Below, piece by piece: positions 12,628-24,700 of a stretch of 64,000 bases of DNA. The first letter of the stretch is position 1. The number at the start of each line of letters is the position of its first letter. The notes beneath the pieces were generated by a model. That model ran no database searches. It saw nothing but the letters and a program-made list of their open reading frames with translations, and was not told the DNA's origin. The DNA comes from Annulohypoxylon bovei var. microspora (Eukaryota; Ascomycota; Sordariomycetes; Xylariales; Hypoxylaceae), in NCBI GenBank assembly GCA_022836615.1, contig MU405248.1:222336-286335 (forward strand). The letters run 5' to 3'. A program made the position numbers and the translations under genes.

Positions 12628-15600
12628 CTAGACAAATCCCCTAATACCACGCAGCCCGGTCGACTTCTTTCTCTCTTTTTCCTCTTTCTTCTTCTCCTTG
12701 TCCTTGCGGAGATTTTGTACACCACCTATCGGGAATTAGCACAAGACGTAACATTGGATACTAAAACTAAATAGGACCTACCTCGTCCGAAATATCGCTC
12801 CGTCGTTGGGCTACCTTGAACTGTAGAAAGTGGATCGTTCTGCGGCGGCGTAGAAGGTCGTCGTACCTGGCTACCCCCTGACCCGACACTGCTGTAGGGC
12901 TCAAGCGGCGGGGTAGGATTATACGATGTCGCCTCGAACATTTCCGGTTCAGAAAATCCACGGCGTCGGCGGGTGCGGTAACCCAAAGGGCTACCCGAAT
13001 CGGAAGACAGGTCGACTTCAGGATCGGCAGGCGGGCGAGGATCCGGCCGTGAGAGGCTGGATATTGTAGATTGCAATTCTAGTATGGTAGCCTGCAGTAC
13101 TGTATTCTTCCTCGTGACTTCTGCGATGCGGCTTTTTAGCTCCGTCTGCTGTGCCCGACTTGCTGCTAGAGTACTCTCTAACTGTGTCTTTAAATTCTCC
13201 GACTTGCGACCTGTACCGTTTTTGAGCGCATCTTGTAGCTTTGCATTTAGTTCCGCAATCTGAGATCGATACATTTCATGAGTTTTCTGGATATCAGAGT
13301 CGTGTGCTTTGAGCTTCATCTCTAGCATCTCAGCTCGACCCTCTGCCTCCACTGAGCGTGTTACCGTATTTTGATGTTCCGTTTCTTTGGCCTGATAATT
13401 TCGTTCGCATTCTGCTAGCATTTCAACGTCCTTCTTCAGCCTCTCTAGCTCACCGACGTTAATCTCAACAGACTGCATATTCTGTTTTAACCCCAGTTCC
13501 CTAACCTCAGCCTCGCAAACTAATAAACGCAATTTCTCCGACTCGCGTTTCGCCGCATCCAGTTCGGTTCGTAACGTATCTCCTTCAGCGTTCCACTTCT
13601 TCTGCTCTTCTCGAAGCCCTCTTAACTTAGTAGTGAGGTCTGCTTCCCACTTCTTCGATAATGTACGACTTTTCTCGGATTCCTTTTTAGCCTGCGTTTC
13701 TGAATCCTTTGCGTCCTTCACCCTTTGTTTAAGCTGACGATTCTGTATGATCAGATTCTGAGTTTCCGCTTCGCTCGCTGCTTCTCGTACGTGCCGCCTT
13801 CGGAGCTCACCCATATGGGTAAGGTGCTGCTGTTTCATGAATCGTTCAAACGTGAGATCATTATATAATAGTAGGATTTGGCGTTGGAGATGAGCAATCT
13901 GAGCGCTATTGCTATCCGCTGGGGATGAGGTGGTGCTTAATTGGGAGTTTGGTTGAAGCTGCGATCCCTGACGTTCAGAAATAGAATCGTGGTGGCTCAA
14001 TGTAAGAGATGGAACACTGTCATTCGCCATCGATTGGTGTAGTCCAGATTTGATAACCTTATTAGAGTTAATTAGATCTTGAAGTTGTGTTTGCGACCCG
14101 GACTGGACAAGCTGGCGAGAAAGAGTTGGACTCTCGTTGCCGAGTCCAGATGGCCTAGGGCTTGATACATCTCGGATAGAGTGGTAGCTGCTTATTGATG
14201 CTTGACGAACTATCACGGACTGTTTTCGACTACTTGTGACAGATTCTGCGAACGTTGATCCCGTGTTCCGTCGGTTGTCCCCCTGGAAAGGACTGAAAGA
14301 CACGCCGAACGGATAGGAACCGCTGAGTAGCGCGGACTCACGGCTGTCCTTTTCGGGTTCATCTTTTTCAGACGCTCCTATATTTATGGCGTCCGCGATA
14401 CCCTGGCTAGGCAATGTCTCACTAGCTTGACAGAGAGCTACGCAATCGGCCACGACTTCAGATGGCTCACTTTTGATCCACCGTCCGAAATCTGTCTTCT
14501 CTGAATCAATAGTGAGGGTGTAGAAGTTCTCATGGAGAAGATGACATTGCCGGAAACGTTCCGACGCATGGCGAATTTCAGTTGGCTGAACCTCAATGTC
14601 GTCGTCATCGGGTACCTCGGCATGTCGAAGGTATCTTTGTGGTTTACGAATGTAGTCCATGAAATTGATCGGGTAGAGGCCATACAGTATGGTGAAATAA
14701 GGAAGGAGTTGTGGGATGGCCATATCGTCGAAATCGGGAGAATAGGCCAGTTTTTCCCAGGAAAGGGTGTTGGGGGATAACCTTCGCTCCTTGTCTATCT
14801 CGGCTACCACTTGAGAAGATAGCTCTCGTTCCCAAAAGAGTATCCGCGCATATATGTTAAACAGCGTCGGAAGGTGAGGGACGAGAGAGCTCGGCATATG
14901 CGGAAGAATCATTGTCAACGCGGTCAAAGCGAGAGACACGATAGTCGTAGATGTATCTATTTGGAGACAGTTGATTAAATTACTGAATAGGGGTGTCTGC
15001 AATATAAGATGCAGATGTGGCGGTTGACTTTGCACGAAAAAGGCTAGGAATGATAAAGCACGAGCACGATATGTCTTCTTGGTCACATATTGGTCGAGGA
15101 CGGTTAGAAGATCCTGAGTCTACTTAGCAAGCCGCTTAAAGTGTAGATAGAGAGCACGGGGCATACTTTTGGACGTCTCTTCCCGTAGTGTAACAATGTC
15201 CTTTGCATCTGCTTCTCTTTGAATTCTGATATTGCGTTGGGACTCTTCCCTATAGTTTCATACTCATCGAGCCATAGTAGCAAGATCCGTTCTGCAAGTT
15301 GAGGAGCGGCACCTCCAGTCGGAGAACTAGGATCGTTGCCATCGTCGGCCGTAAGAATATCCAGAAGTGTACCCTCAACCTCGGTAGCAAGATCTTTCTC
15401 CTGATTTAGATAGTTTAGCACTAGCAATAGCAAGTCAAACCACTCGAATATCTTGGCTGGCTGTCCAATTATAGGGCGCAAACGGCGAAGGAGGGAAACG
15501 AAAGCCGTGTAGCGAGAAGGCACTTGGGATACATCTTTATGGAACAGAGAGAGCAATTCTTCATTGATTTTGTCGGCAACGTTTTCGTCGAATTTCTCAT

Positions 15601-15862
15601 GTTTGCAGAGATATGCGTCGATAATCTCGACAAGGTCGTCAGGTAACGGAAAACTTGCTATCGGCACGAAACCCTGTATGGCCTTCGTAAGATCCTTGGT
15701 GGTTCTAAAGTTGTAGATAATGAGTTAGCACACATATTCCAGCTTAATAGATAGATGCTACGGCTTTGCGACAAAGGAGTAGCCAAAGAGTGACGAATCT
15801 ACTTTGGTCTTCTTTGAGATGAGATTAAACATAGCGAGATTAACATACGGCGCCGAAGACAT
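12628..15862 (-). CDS. TSC1: Hamartin (TSC1) homologue
   Basis: Four exons (15862-15762, 15704-15167, 15113-12782, 12725-12628) give 1022 aa; phases 2, 0 and 1 all join in frame. The N-terminal half is helical: KDLTKAI and PLPDDLVEII near residues 35-60, then a HEAT-like region to about residue 360. A Ser-rich disordered linker follows, then a coiled coil at about 620-910. The last exon is a Lys/Glu-rich tail ending GLRGIRGFV, which I recognise as the conserved fungal hamartin end. Hamartin stabilises TSC2, the Rheb GAP, and so restrains TORC1; TSC2 itself is not in this window. Intron 1 has an atypical donor (GTAGCA) but a perfect GCTAAC branch site, and the first exon is the least certain part. 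Confidence 0.88.
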
Positions 15863-17004
15863 TGAGGGCCGAAGCTCCAAACGGAGCAACTCAGCGAGAA
15901 GAACAGTCGGTCAGTAAGGGGTAACAGGCCGTCACGAAACAGATTTCCAGATCGAGAATGCGCATAGTAGGTAAAGCTGCAAGCCTTGTAAGACTAGTCC
16001 CACAGGAGCTTTAATCAAGACCCGATGACGTTTGGGAGATAGAAGCTGGTTGGCTCCATTCGTACCTATGTACCTAGGCAGGTGGGCAGGCGGGCAGGTG
16101 AGCAGTCGCAGTTAGTTTTTCAACCTCCGTGGTGGGGTCGTCAGGTCGTCAGCTCCCGACTCGTTCGTTAGCCCGCTTTTAAACGTGCCATACAGTGTTA
16201 ACGAGCCAAACCCTATTCTATATATACTATATACATAGGAATTTCCCTATTAAATGTACATATATCATACCACTAACACCTGCTTCAATAGCTAAACTAG
16301 CATTTATTAGGATAAGCGTCAGATGTTAAGAAGCTGCGCTTCGCTACATACCTACAGTAATAGCAGACAAGTATTATGCTCAATACTCACCTATCTTAAT
16401 TTGAGTTACAACCTGATCGATTCCTCAATATTAAGTTTCTTCAAACTTCAGGCAGTTTTGCAAGAAGGCTGATCGCAACCTACAGTCTGTCTTGAAATTC
16501 AAATACTGTATTTCTTACGGTGAGAGCGTGACCATCAGACCCACTAAAGAAGGCCGATCCCTTTTGACTCCGCAAGCTAGCGGCCTGTAAATCTGGGGGA
16601 GGGGAATGATATACATGCTCTTGTGGGGTAGTACCATCCGGTACCTACAAACCTAACCCTGCCCCTCCTCAAGCTACGTAACTCTCCGGCATGGGCAGGT
16701 ATTGAAGACTGAGGCCCCTCAATCACTCCATCTAGGTATCAGTCCATCAGCCCATAGGTTCAAATTCCTGTCTGGCCATTTCCTAATTCAATTTCTTCCC
16801 TTCACTTCTCAAAGGACCATCTGCCAAGTCACAAGTCAGTTGACCTCGACCACAAAGCAATTGAACCCCTCTCTTTTCCGTATCCAACATCGAATATATG
16901 CTCTTCGAGCCCTAGAAACCTTCTTCTCTTTATTATCAACCAACCTCTAGACATCTATCAGTACTCATCATCTCTTTCAAACACGTAATCAATTACCCTC
17001 AATC
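15863..17004. other. Divergent promoter region between TSC1 and the DJ-1-like gene
   Basis: The two flanking genes are transcribed away from each other across this 1.1 kb. GGCAGG/GGGCAGG repeats occur at about 16075-16100. The last 200 bases before 17005 are CT- and CA-rich, as is common in fungal 5' leaders. I see no ORF worth calling. Confidence 0.5.
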
Positions 17005-18022
17005 ATGGCACACAAGAATTCCGCAGTGGCTGACGAGCCTATCGAGGTGCTTTTTGCCCTTCATCCCAAGTTCGACTTGTTGGACTTTGCCGGACCCCTC
17101 GAGATCCTCGAGCGGGCACGTCATGACAAGAACGACGAAAGTATGTTAGTTATTTATCTATATACCCCGCCTGCGAACTGCCTCTTTTTATTTCTACCTA
17201 TATGCTAAGAGAGGCTCTTATTTATAGGCACCAAAGCTTTCGATTGCACAATTGCTGCAGCCGAACCAAAAGTTCTTTCAGAACAGGGCGTTGTCATTGG
17301 TGCCCAGATTACGTACAAGGAAGCTCATGAGCGTCTTAACGACTTCGACGTTCTCATCGTCGTGGGCGGCAACCATGATGCCATCCTGAAGGAGAAATCC
17401 GAACCCCTTCCTATCATCGAAGCCTTCGCCGAACTCCAGAGAAATGATTATACCCGAGAACGTACATTGATGTCTGTCTGTACCGGTTCCATCCTCCTGG
17501 CCGAGGCAGGTATCCTAGCAGGCTTATCTGCTACAACTCACCCAGACTATCTGACCAAGTTCGAAATCGTCTGCAGTAATGCAGCTCAGCGTGACTTGCA
17601 AGAGAGAACCGACGTCGTAGAAGATGCCCGATACGTCGTGAACAACCTTCGCTTCGACCTCGGAGACGAGGATGAGAACCCCTACATTCGTCGCAAGTCG
17701 GATGCTGGAAGACGCCCCTCTGCGGCGCGGTATGTTGAACCTTGACTCATATCTAGATACTTGCAGTTGCTAATTGCAGCTATGTAGAAAGGGAAGTATC
17801 TCATTTAAAGGCTCGAACGGACGCCGCGAGTCTATTGCTCGTCGCGCTGCGATGCGCCTAGGTGGGCTTCGGGTGATCACGGCGGGGGGAATATCTGCTG
17901 GCCAAGATGCAGCTCTGTATCTGGTCAGCATCCTCGTCGACGAAGATACCGCAAACGAGGTGGCCCGATTCGTCCAGCACGAATGGGTTAAGGGCACTGT
18001 TGTTGACGGTCTTGATGTTTAG
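17005..18022 (+). CDS. DJ-1/PfpI (GATase1-like) family protein
   Basis: Three exons (17005-17140, 17228-17729, 17788-18022) encode 290 aa. The fold is the class I glutamine amidotransferase-like sandwich: strand IEVLFALHP and LLDFAGPLEIL (25-35), DVLIVVGGNHD (86-96), a nucleophile elbow SVCTGSILLAEAG with Cys130, a partner His150 in TTHPDY, and C-terminal RVITAGGISAGQDAALYLVS. Fungal paralogues commonly carry the basic insert seen around 190-235 (IRRKSDAGRR...). The family includes chaperone/glyoxalase-like DJ-1 and isonitrile hydratase-like enzymes; the substrate cannot be read from sequence. Intron 2 has two possible 3' AGs, at 17779 and 17787. The downstream one restores the conserved frame, while the upstream one leads to a stop. 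Confidence 0.88.
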
Positions 18023-18465
18023 AAGCTAGATTTGCTTGAAAGGGAACCAAGGGCGTTATGTGTATGGATGTGACAGGATCTTGCTCATGTATTCAAAATT
18101 CAAAAATGGGATTAAAAAGTCCTAGCTGATTAAATACCTATAGCCTAGCTATGAATGAATAAATATAGTTAAAATAAATCAGCCTTGTTTTTCTCATTTA
18201 TATTGAATTATCTTGAATGTCTTTAATTGAACTATGGACATTGAAATGTGCATTCTGTGTCAAGGCTAAGACATATGTATTGACCAATCACGCAAGGTAT
18301 AATGCGCCCCATTTAAAAATGGGTCACATGTATCGGAAATTTCAACCGCCGACTTGTGGGACTCACGACATGGTCAAACTAAGGTATTGGATTTGCTGAA
18401 TTTTGAATAATCTTTTGCTAGACGGCCTTGCGGAGAATCTCTATGCGAGTCGCTGCTTAGACACA
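18023..18465. other. Short intergenic gap
   Basis: This is the AT-rich 3' flank of the DJ-1-like gene (AATAAA-like sequence near 18155-18180) followed by the presumed promoter of the uL23m gene. I see nothing else. Confidence 0.5.
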
Positions 18466-19087
18466 ATGGCGTCGAAACTACTACCGTTCCGATCAGGAAC
18501 GAAGCAAATATTTCTGTATGCATTTTCGACCTATCTAACTGTTGGTTACGCTAATACCAGTCTCAAAACATAGACCTAAATTTGCCATCGCCTTATTACG
18601 AAAGGGAGGTCAACGACCGAATTTCGCTACTTTCAAGGTCCCCTTACGGTTCAACAAGTTTGATCTGCGCGACTTCTTGCTACACGCGTACAATGTGGCG
18701 GTATTGAACGTGCGGTCGCAACTAAAGTCGAGGCCGACAAAGCGCAAGAAGAACGGCCACATGATCCGGCCTCTGCCGGCGAAGATCATGACGGTGGAGT
18801 TGCGACAGCCGTTCGTGTGGCCTGCCAGGCCCAAGGACATTACCCCGTGGAAATCGCCGCAAGAGCAGAGGCGAACAAGGCAGCTGAAGAACCAGTCTCG
18901 TGTACAAAAGCTGATTCAGAAGAAGAACATGATTTCGATGAGAGACGAGCGAAAACCTGATAAGTCGAAAATGGCGATCAGAAAGCACGCAGAGAGGCTG
19001 TTGAAGTCCGGGTCATGGAAAAACGATTGGGAATTAGATCCGAAGTTTTCGAACCCGAAATATAGTCAGGCGAAGAAGAGTTACTAG
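18466..19087 (+). CDS. MRP20: Mitochondrial large-subunit ribosomal protein uL23m (Mrp20-like)
   Basis: Two exons (18466-18515, 18574-19087) give 187 aa. The first exon encodes only 16 codons plus two bases (MASKLLPFRSGTKQIFL), a basic N-terminus that may serve mitochondrial import. The splice must use the TAG at 18571-18573; the CAG at 18558-18560 is too close to the GCTAAT branch site and gives a stop. The uL23 core follows: PKFAIALLR, NFATFKVPLRFNKFDLRDFL, then a basic extension with KSRPTKRKKNG and a Lys/Arg-rich tail after residue 130, as in fungal mitoribosomal uL23m, which sits near the polypeptide exit tunnel. The gene converges on the METTL4-like gene 159 bp away. Confidence 0.9.
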
Positions 19088-19246
19088 GGTGGCGAGTGGA
19101 AGAAGACGAAGAAAATAACTCGCCCGCTGTCTAGAATCTACAAGATTAACGGCCAATGACTGTATGATTACGAGGGACTTGACATGCGTATCATAGACGC
19201 ATTGCGAAGCAAGACATCGAACGGGGATTCAAGTGTATTTATATTG

Positions 19247-20317
19247 CTACTCATCGGCTGTCGTCTCTACCCAATGGTGCCTCTGTTGAAAATAAAGCAC
19301 CTCGTTTCCCCAACTCCACCAACCTGCAGTGAGATTCCTCGCGAACACTTCCAGTCCGTTATAATTCTCTGGTAGTATGTTCTGAAATAAATGTCTTAAA
19401 TTTGGTTTCCTGGAGTGGACATCCGGAACTCCCAGTATCACTTTCGTCGGAATTGGCGCTTGCCATGTAGCACCTCTCTTTCTACCGATCAATAGACGCT
19501 CCCATGGTTTCCTCCATTGCGCTTCTATATCGACGACTGGATCACCGGAATTTGTGACCTTCAGCCAGACCCATTCGCCGATACATTCTATGCCCCATTC
19601 TGAGAATATTCCTGTGGGCGATAATAGTAAATCGGTGACTGCCGTCTTATTAGTAACCCATATAGCTACAAGACCATCAGGTTTCAAGTGCGATGTAACT
19701 GGTATCCCAGTCAAGAGACCTCTGGTTTCTCGCATGTCATTTGCTATTTTGTAACTGTTCTGTTTTCGCCTCACAGACCGACTAGGCCATGGTGGATCGA
19801 GAACTATCAGATCAAACATGGGAGCATCTGCAAGAAAAATCCCCCGTTTAGATTTTATACTCCCAAGAAGATATTGTGATTGATCTGGAATATAAGGCTC
19901 CGGGACCACGTTAACTGCCTCGCTGTCACATGCTTGCTTCCTTTTGTGTGACTCTGCGAAGTGTAACTCGTCATGACTAGCTCTGCTTGCATCTCGTAAC
20001 ACACGAGGCCGACACCATGGTCCTTTGTAATTGTGTTTGATATGTTTCAGTGCAGTCTTGACACTTTCTAGAGTCATCAGCTCAGCTATCGCTGCAGATG
20101 GCGAAGCCAAATGACCCCAAGCTTTCTTCGGCTCAGGGGTATTCCATGGCGTCTCGATTGGATTAGACGAGATAATATGCCTCTTGATAGCCTGTCCCGG
20201 TAATAACTGTGCTTCTTCGATAGAGCGGGGGATATCTATTAGAACGACAGATTTATCTGAGCTCTCGAAAAGTACGCAAGACGCGGGTTCATGCTCTGGG
20301 CATGTCTCCGAGGACAT
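19247..20317 (-). CDS. MT-A70 family adenine-N6 methyltransferase, METTL4-like
   Basis: A single exon encodes 356 aa. The SAM-binding catalytic motif DPPW is at residues 174-177 in FDLIVLDPPWPSRSVRRK; the basic SVRRK-type stretch just after DPPW is typical of METTL4 rather than METTL3/METTL14/IME4. Later family landmarks are GLVAIWVTNKTAV, GEWVWLKVTNSGDPV and WERLLIGRKRG, and the end WSWGNEVLYFQ fits the clade. METTL4 enzymes methylate adenine at N6, reported for U2 snRNA (m6Am) and, with debate, for DNA. The target here is unknown. The start at 20317 (ATG TCC TCG) is the first Met of the frame. Catalytic residues appear intact. Confidence 0.9.
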   Translation of the reverse strand: MSSETCPEHEPASCVLFESSDKSVVLIDIPRSIEEAQLLPGQAIKRHIISSNPIETPWNTPEPKKAWGHLASPSAAIAELMTLESVKTALKHIKHNYKGPWCRPRVLRDASRASHDELHFAESHKRKQACDSEAVNVVPEPYIPDQSQYLLGSIKSKRGIFLADAPMFDLIVLDPPWPSRSVRRKQNSYKIANDMRETRGLLTGIPVTSHLKPDGLVAIWVTNKTAVTDLLLSPTGIFSEWGIECIGEWVWLKVTNSGDPVVDIEAQWRKPWERLLIGRKRGATWQAPIPTKVILGVPDVHSRKPNLRHLFQNILPENYNGLEVFARNLTAGWWSWGNEVLYFQQRHHWVETTADE

Positions 20318-21790
20318 AATCTTCCAAAATAACTTTTATTTACTATTCATGGAATGTGAGAAAGTCCCTCATAAGTTGAAGATTGCACATGTTTCTAAGA
20401 CACATACATCTTTGCGAATGTGTAACATTGCCTACCTGTAGTAGGCAGATATCACATACCTGTTGAACAGATCCATGTACGTAGAATTTGGTGAGAAAAG
20501 GAGCCTGTGGTTAATGATACATGGGTCTCCCTATCTTGCGATCAAATGATAATTTCCAACGGCCAAACTCTGCCGATGATGCGTTGTTCGACTTAAGTTC
20601 GCATTGGCTAATTGCATCAGGTTCTTGTAAGCTAAGATGGATCTTAGTTTGGATTAAGAATGGATCTAACTCCCAACTAACCTAGTAGGCTGCCTCTAAG
20701 AATATTCTCCACCGAGACTTTTTAAGGCCGTTTAAGACTAAAGTTGACGCCCTATGATTTCTAGATTACTTAAGCGATTTCAATGAACATTAGTATAAAA
20801 GTCTAGACCACTGGCTCTCATGCATTGTTTAAAAACATCTGGTTCAAGCAAAGCGCATCGTAAGCGCAAAAAGACCTGGTGTTACCGCCAATATTATGTT
20901 CGACAAGGAAGAGAAATGGAACAGCCGCGCGTGAATGTAGTCCAATCATAGCCGATTTTCCGATGTCTTGGTGAAGATATGAAGCAGAGTCGGCATTGCG
21001 GCAGCTTAATTAGGATAGTCGAGTGGATACCGTCAGGGGTTAGATTTGACAAGATGGGTAAAGCGGGTGTCTGTGACGTCGGGGTTGCAGCTTTTAGTGG
21101 AGAAATTGAACCGGCGTAATGATTGGAAAGATGTAAATGGTCATTAATGACATGGAGTGTGAATCTTGCTGTAGATCTTGTACCACCTATAACGGGTGGT
21201 ACCTCTTATCGGCCTGTTCGTGCCTTCACTGTGCATGTATCCAGGGTTTGATGATGTACTTAGTTGTTCATCTATCCGGGATATGGAGTTTTGGATTGCT
21301 AGAGCCAGCTAGACGTGACGCACCCAGGCATCGTGCACATCAATTATTCGGCCAAGACCTTCCACCAATTCGATATAGCTTCTCTCTAAAAATTCCAATC
21401 TAGCCGCCCGTTCTCCTCTTTGCCTGTTACTCCCAGGTATTTGGTATTTGGGACGGACGACCCCGAATTTGACCATGCCTCTGTTCTCTTTCCTTGAATT
21501 ATCCTCATCTTCTCCCACATATTTGTTTTTACCTGTGGATATCATTTTATCCTCTGGATTCATATGAAACCCTTCGCAGTAACAATCATTTAGGTCACCT
21601 ACAGCAAAATACAATCGTCATCGTCATCGTCATCGTCAAGATAGTAGGCACCCGATTATTCATCTCTCCGACACTCACTCGATCTTCCCTACTTCAACTA
21701 GTCGCTCTTTAAGCCAACTTATGAGATCGGTACTATAACGTTGTATTTTGAGTCAGGATCCTAGGTCGAGTGTCGACCTCGACAAAAAGG
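20318..21790. other. Divergent promoter region with a small hexanucleotide repeat
   Basis: This 1.5-kb region separates the METTL4-like gene from the CSC1-like channel gene, transcribed divergently. A perfect (ATCGTC)4 repeat lies at 21614-21637, about 150 bp before the channel start. ORFs here begin with non-ATG codons or lack motifs. Confidence 0.5.
21614..21637. repeat. (ATCGTC)4 microsatellite
   Basis: Four perfect copies of a 6-bp unit lie in the presumed promoter or 5' leader of the downstream channel gene. Confidence 0.9.
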
Positions 21791-24700
21791 ATGAGTGGTA
21801 AGTTGCGGTGTCATTGTGATGAACTACTCTAGACCTGTGTGTGGTGCTAATGAATCATTTCAGACAGCGGCAGCGCTCAGCGCAACCAGGGTATCACCCT
21901 GATAGCTTTCGTCACTGCCCTGAATGTCTCGTTGGTGGTCTTTGGCGTCCAGACAGGACTTTTCCTATTATTGAGGAACAAGTTATCTAGAATATTGTAT
22001 GGAACCCTTTTATCTACCCTCCTCTCTATTGAGCTTCATTTTAACATTTTTGGTATTGCAGCAAGCCTAAAACTTACCTCGTACCCGAACGCGAGCGAAC
22101 TGAACCTCCGCCTAGTAGTCCGTGGGGTTTAGTTAGCACACTTCTCCGATTCCGAGATCGTGAGATCATCAAGAAATGCGGTCTCGATGCCTACTTCTTC
22201 CTTCGATACCTCCAGACCCTGCTTGTCATATTTATACCTATGGCCTTGATTATAATTCCGATCCTAGTACCAGTCAACTATGTCGGTGGAATTAGCCGTA
22301 ACTTTTCATCAAATAGTACCGATAACAACTCCACCGATGATTATAATGACCCCGACGAGCCGAAATCCAACATCACTGGATTGGATACTCTGGCCTGGGG
22401 AAATGTGAGAAAGGACCAGACTAACAGATATTGGGCGCATCTTGTTCTGGCTGTGTTAGTCATCATATGGGTCTGCGGCGTCTTCTTCTCCGAGCTGAGA
22501 GTTTATATCAAGATCCGCCAGGATTGGTTAACAACAGCAGAGCACCGTCTGCGAGCTTCCGCTACGACTGTTCTAGTGAGCGGTATTCCCGACAAATGGT
22601 TAACCGAGGATGCTCTTAGAGGTCTCTTCGATGTGTTCCCAGGAGGACTTCGAAACGTATACCTCACGCGGGATCTGACACACCTTTTGGACAAAATCAC
22701 TAAACGTAACCTAATTCATCAGCAATTGGAAGATGCCCTGACAGAGCTCATTGTAGTCGCAAAGAAAGCACAACTTAAGAAGAGGGAGGAAGAGGAGAAA
22801 CGAATGCGTAGAGCGTCCAAGTCTCACCGTCCCACAAAAGAAGAGAAGCTTGAGCGTCAAAAGAGGGAGGATGATGCGGCGAAAAGGCAAGCTGAAGCCG
22901 GCCAGGGCATAAGCAGTGGTGATCGACACGAAGTGCCACACGATTTAGAGGAGGCCGAGGCTGTTGCTGAGGCCGATATTCAGCACGATGGCGTCAGGCC
23001 TTCTACCGGACATAGTATGACGACAACCGGATTTTCGAAAATGACCGGAGGGATTGGAAAGGGAGTTGGTGCCGTGGGTCGGACCGGGCACGAGGTCTTC
23101 GGAGGTGCGAAGAGAATCACACGCGGCCTCGACAATCAAATTGAAGCGACGAGTGGCTTTGTGGCGATAGGACCGCCGCAGGGACCCTCGCCCGCTCCGC
23201 CTAGCCGTGGGTCAGATCAGCGTCATGTACAGCTGCCGGATGAGAGAGATCTACCGAGACCGTCATTTCAGAGCTCGAATAATCCGCAAGTCATGGGGGC
23301 GCAAGCTGTGAAGGGACATTCGCATAATTGCTCTACCATATCTCAAGATTCTATGATCAAGAAGGACAGCGTCGAGTTGCGGCACTTGGGAAATACCACC
23401 CGCAAGCTTACTAACCTTGAGGATATGCAAGACAACGAACCTAAACGATGGTATCAGTTCTGGAAGCCTCCAGAGGGCGGTTATGCGTCACCCGTTCCCC
23501 AAGGATACGAGGGCGACGACTTTCCCTTTAAAAAGAAGGAGAAGACGTTTTGGGAGAAGGTCAAGTCATGCATTCCATTCGTCGGTGGCGAGGAGCTTGC
23601 GCCGGTGGAGTACCCCAAGGCTTACAACGAGGAATGGAAAGAAGAGCAAGACGCTGGAGCAGAATGGGAGAAGTGGGTTAAGAAGTCCAAACGACCGACC
23701 CATCGTCTTGCGATCTTTGAATGGACGCCTTCCTGGTTACCTGGGCTTCCTTTTCTCAACAAAAAGGTCGACACTATATACTGGTGCAGAAAAGAACTGG
23801 CGCAGCTGAACCTAGAGATTGATATTGATCAGAAAAACCCGGAACGGTATCCGCTCATGAAGTCGGCATTTATCCAGTTCAACCATCAAGTTGCCGCCCA
23901 CATGGCCTGCCAGAGCGTTATCCATCATGTCCCGAGACATATGGCCCCGCGTACCGTGGAAATCTCCCCCGATGACGTGTTATGGGAAAACATGGCCATT
24001 AGCTGGTGGTCTGAGTGGCTTCGAACTGCTCTGGCCGTGGCCGTTGTGGTTGGCATGATCATACTCTGGGCTTTCCCCGTCGCCTTCTCGTCTTCAATCT
24101 CGCAGGTCAGCACATTGACAGACGAATTTCCGTGGTTGCAGTTTATCGACGAGAATAAGACGATCCATAATATCGTCTCAGGTATCGCCGGTGTTTTGCC
24201 CGCCATCATCCTTGCCCTGCTTCTCTGGCTGGTGCCAATCCTAATGGGCTTCCTTGCTGGCTTTAAAGGAGCTAAGACAGGGGCCCAGAGATCGGAGACG
24301 GTCCAAAAGTTCTATTTCTCATTCCTGTTCGTCCAAGTGTTTTTGGTCGTTTCTCTAGCTACCGGCGTGCTCCAGACGCTGGAGGACCTAGCAAACCACC
24401 CGACGATGATTCCGGATCTTCTAGCAGAGAATTTGCCGAAGGCCGCTAATTACTTCTTCTCTTACATGATTCTGCAGGCTCTCAGTGTGAGCTCGGGTAC
24501 ATTACTGCAAATCGGTGCTCTCCTCAACTGGTTCATCATCGCGAAAATGATGAACAAGACGGCCCGGAACAAGTGGTCTACCAATACCAAGCTGCCGGAG
24601 GTAAACTGGGGATCATACTTCCCCGTTTACACGAACTTCGCCTGCATCGCATTGATTTACTCCGTCGTTGCTCCGATTATCTCCATTTTCGCGATTATCA

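Noticed and set aside
21494..21712. Possible upstream ORF before the channel gene
   Set aside because: It begins with a non-ATG codon and its repeat-derived VIVIVI run comes from the hexanucleotide microsatellite.
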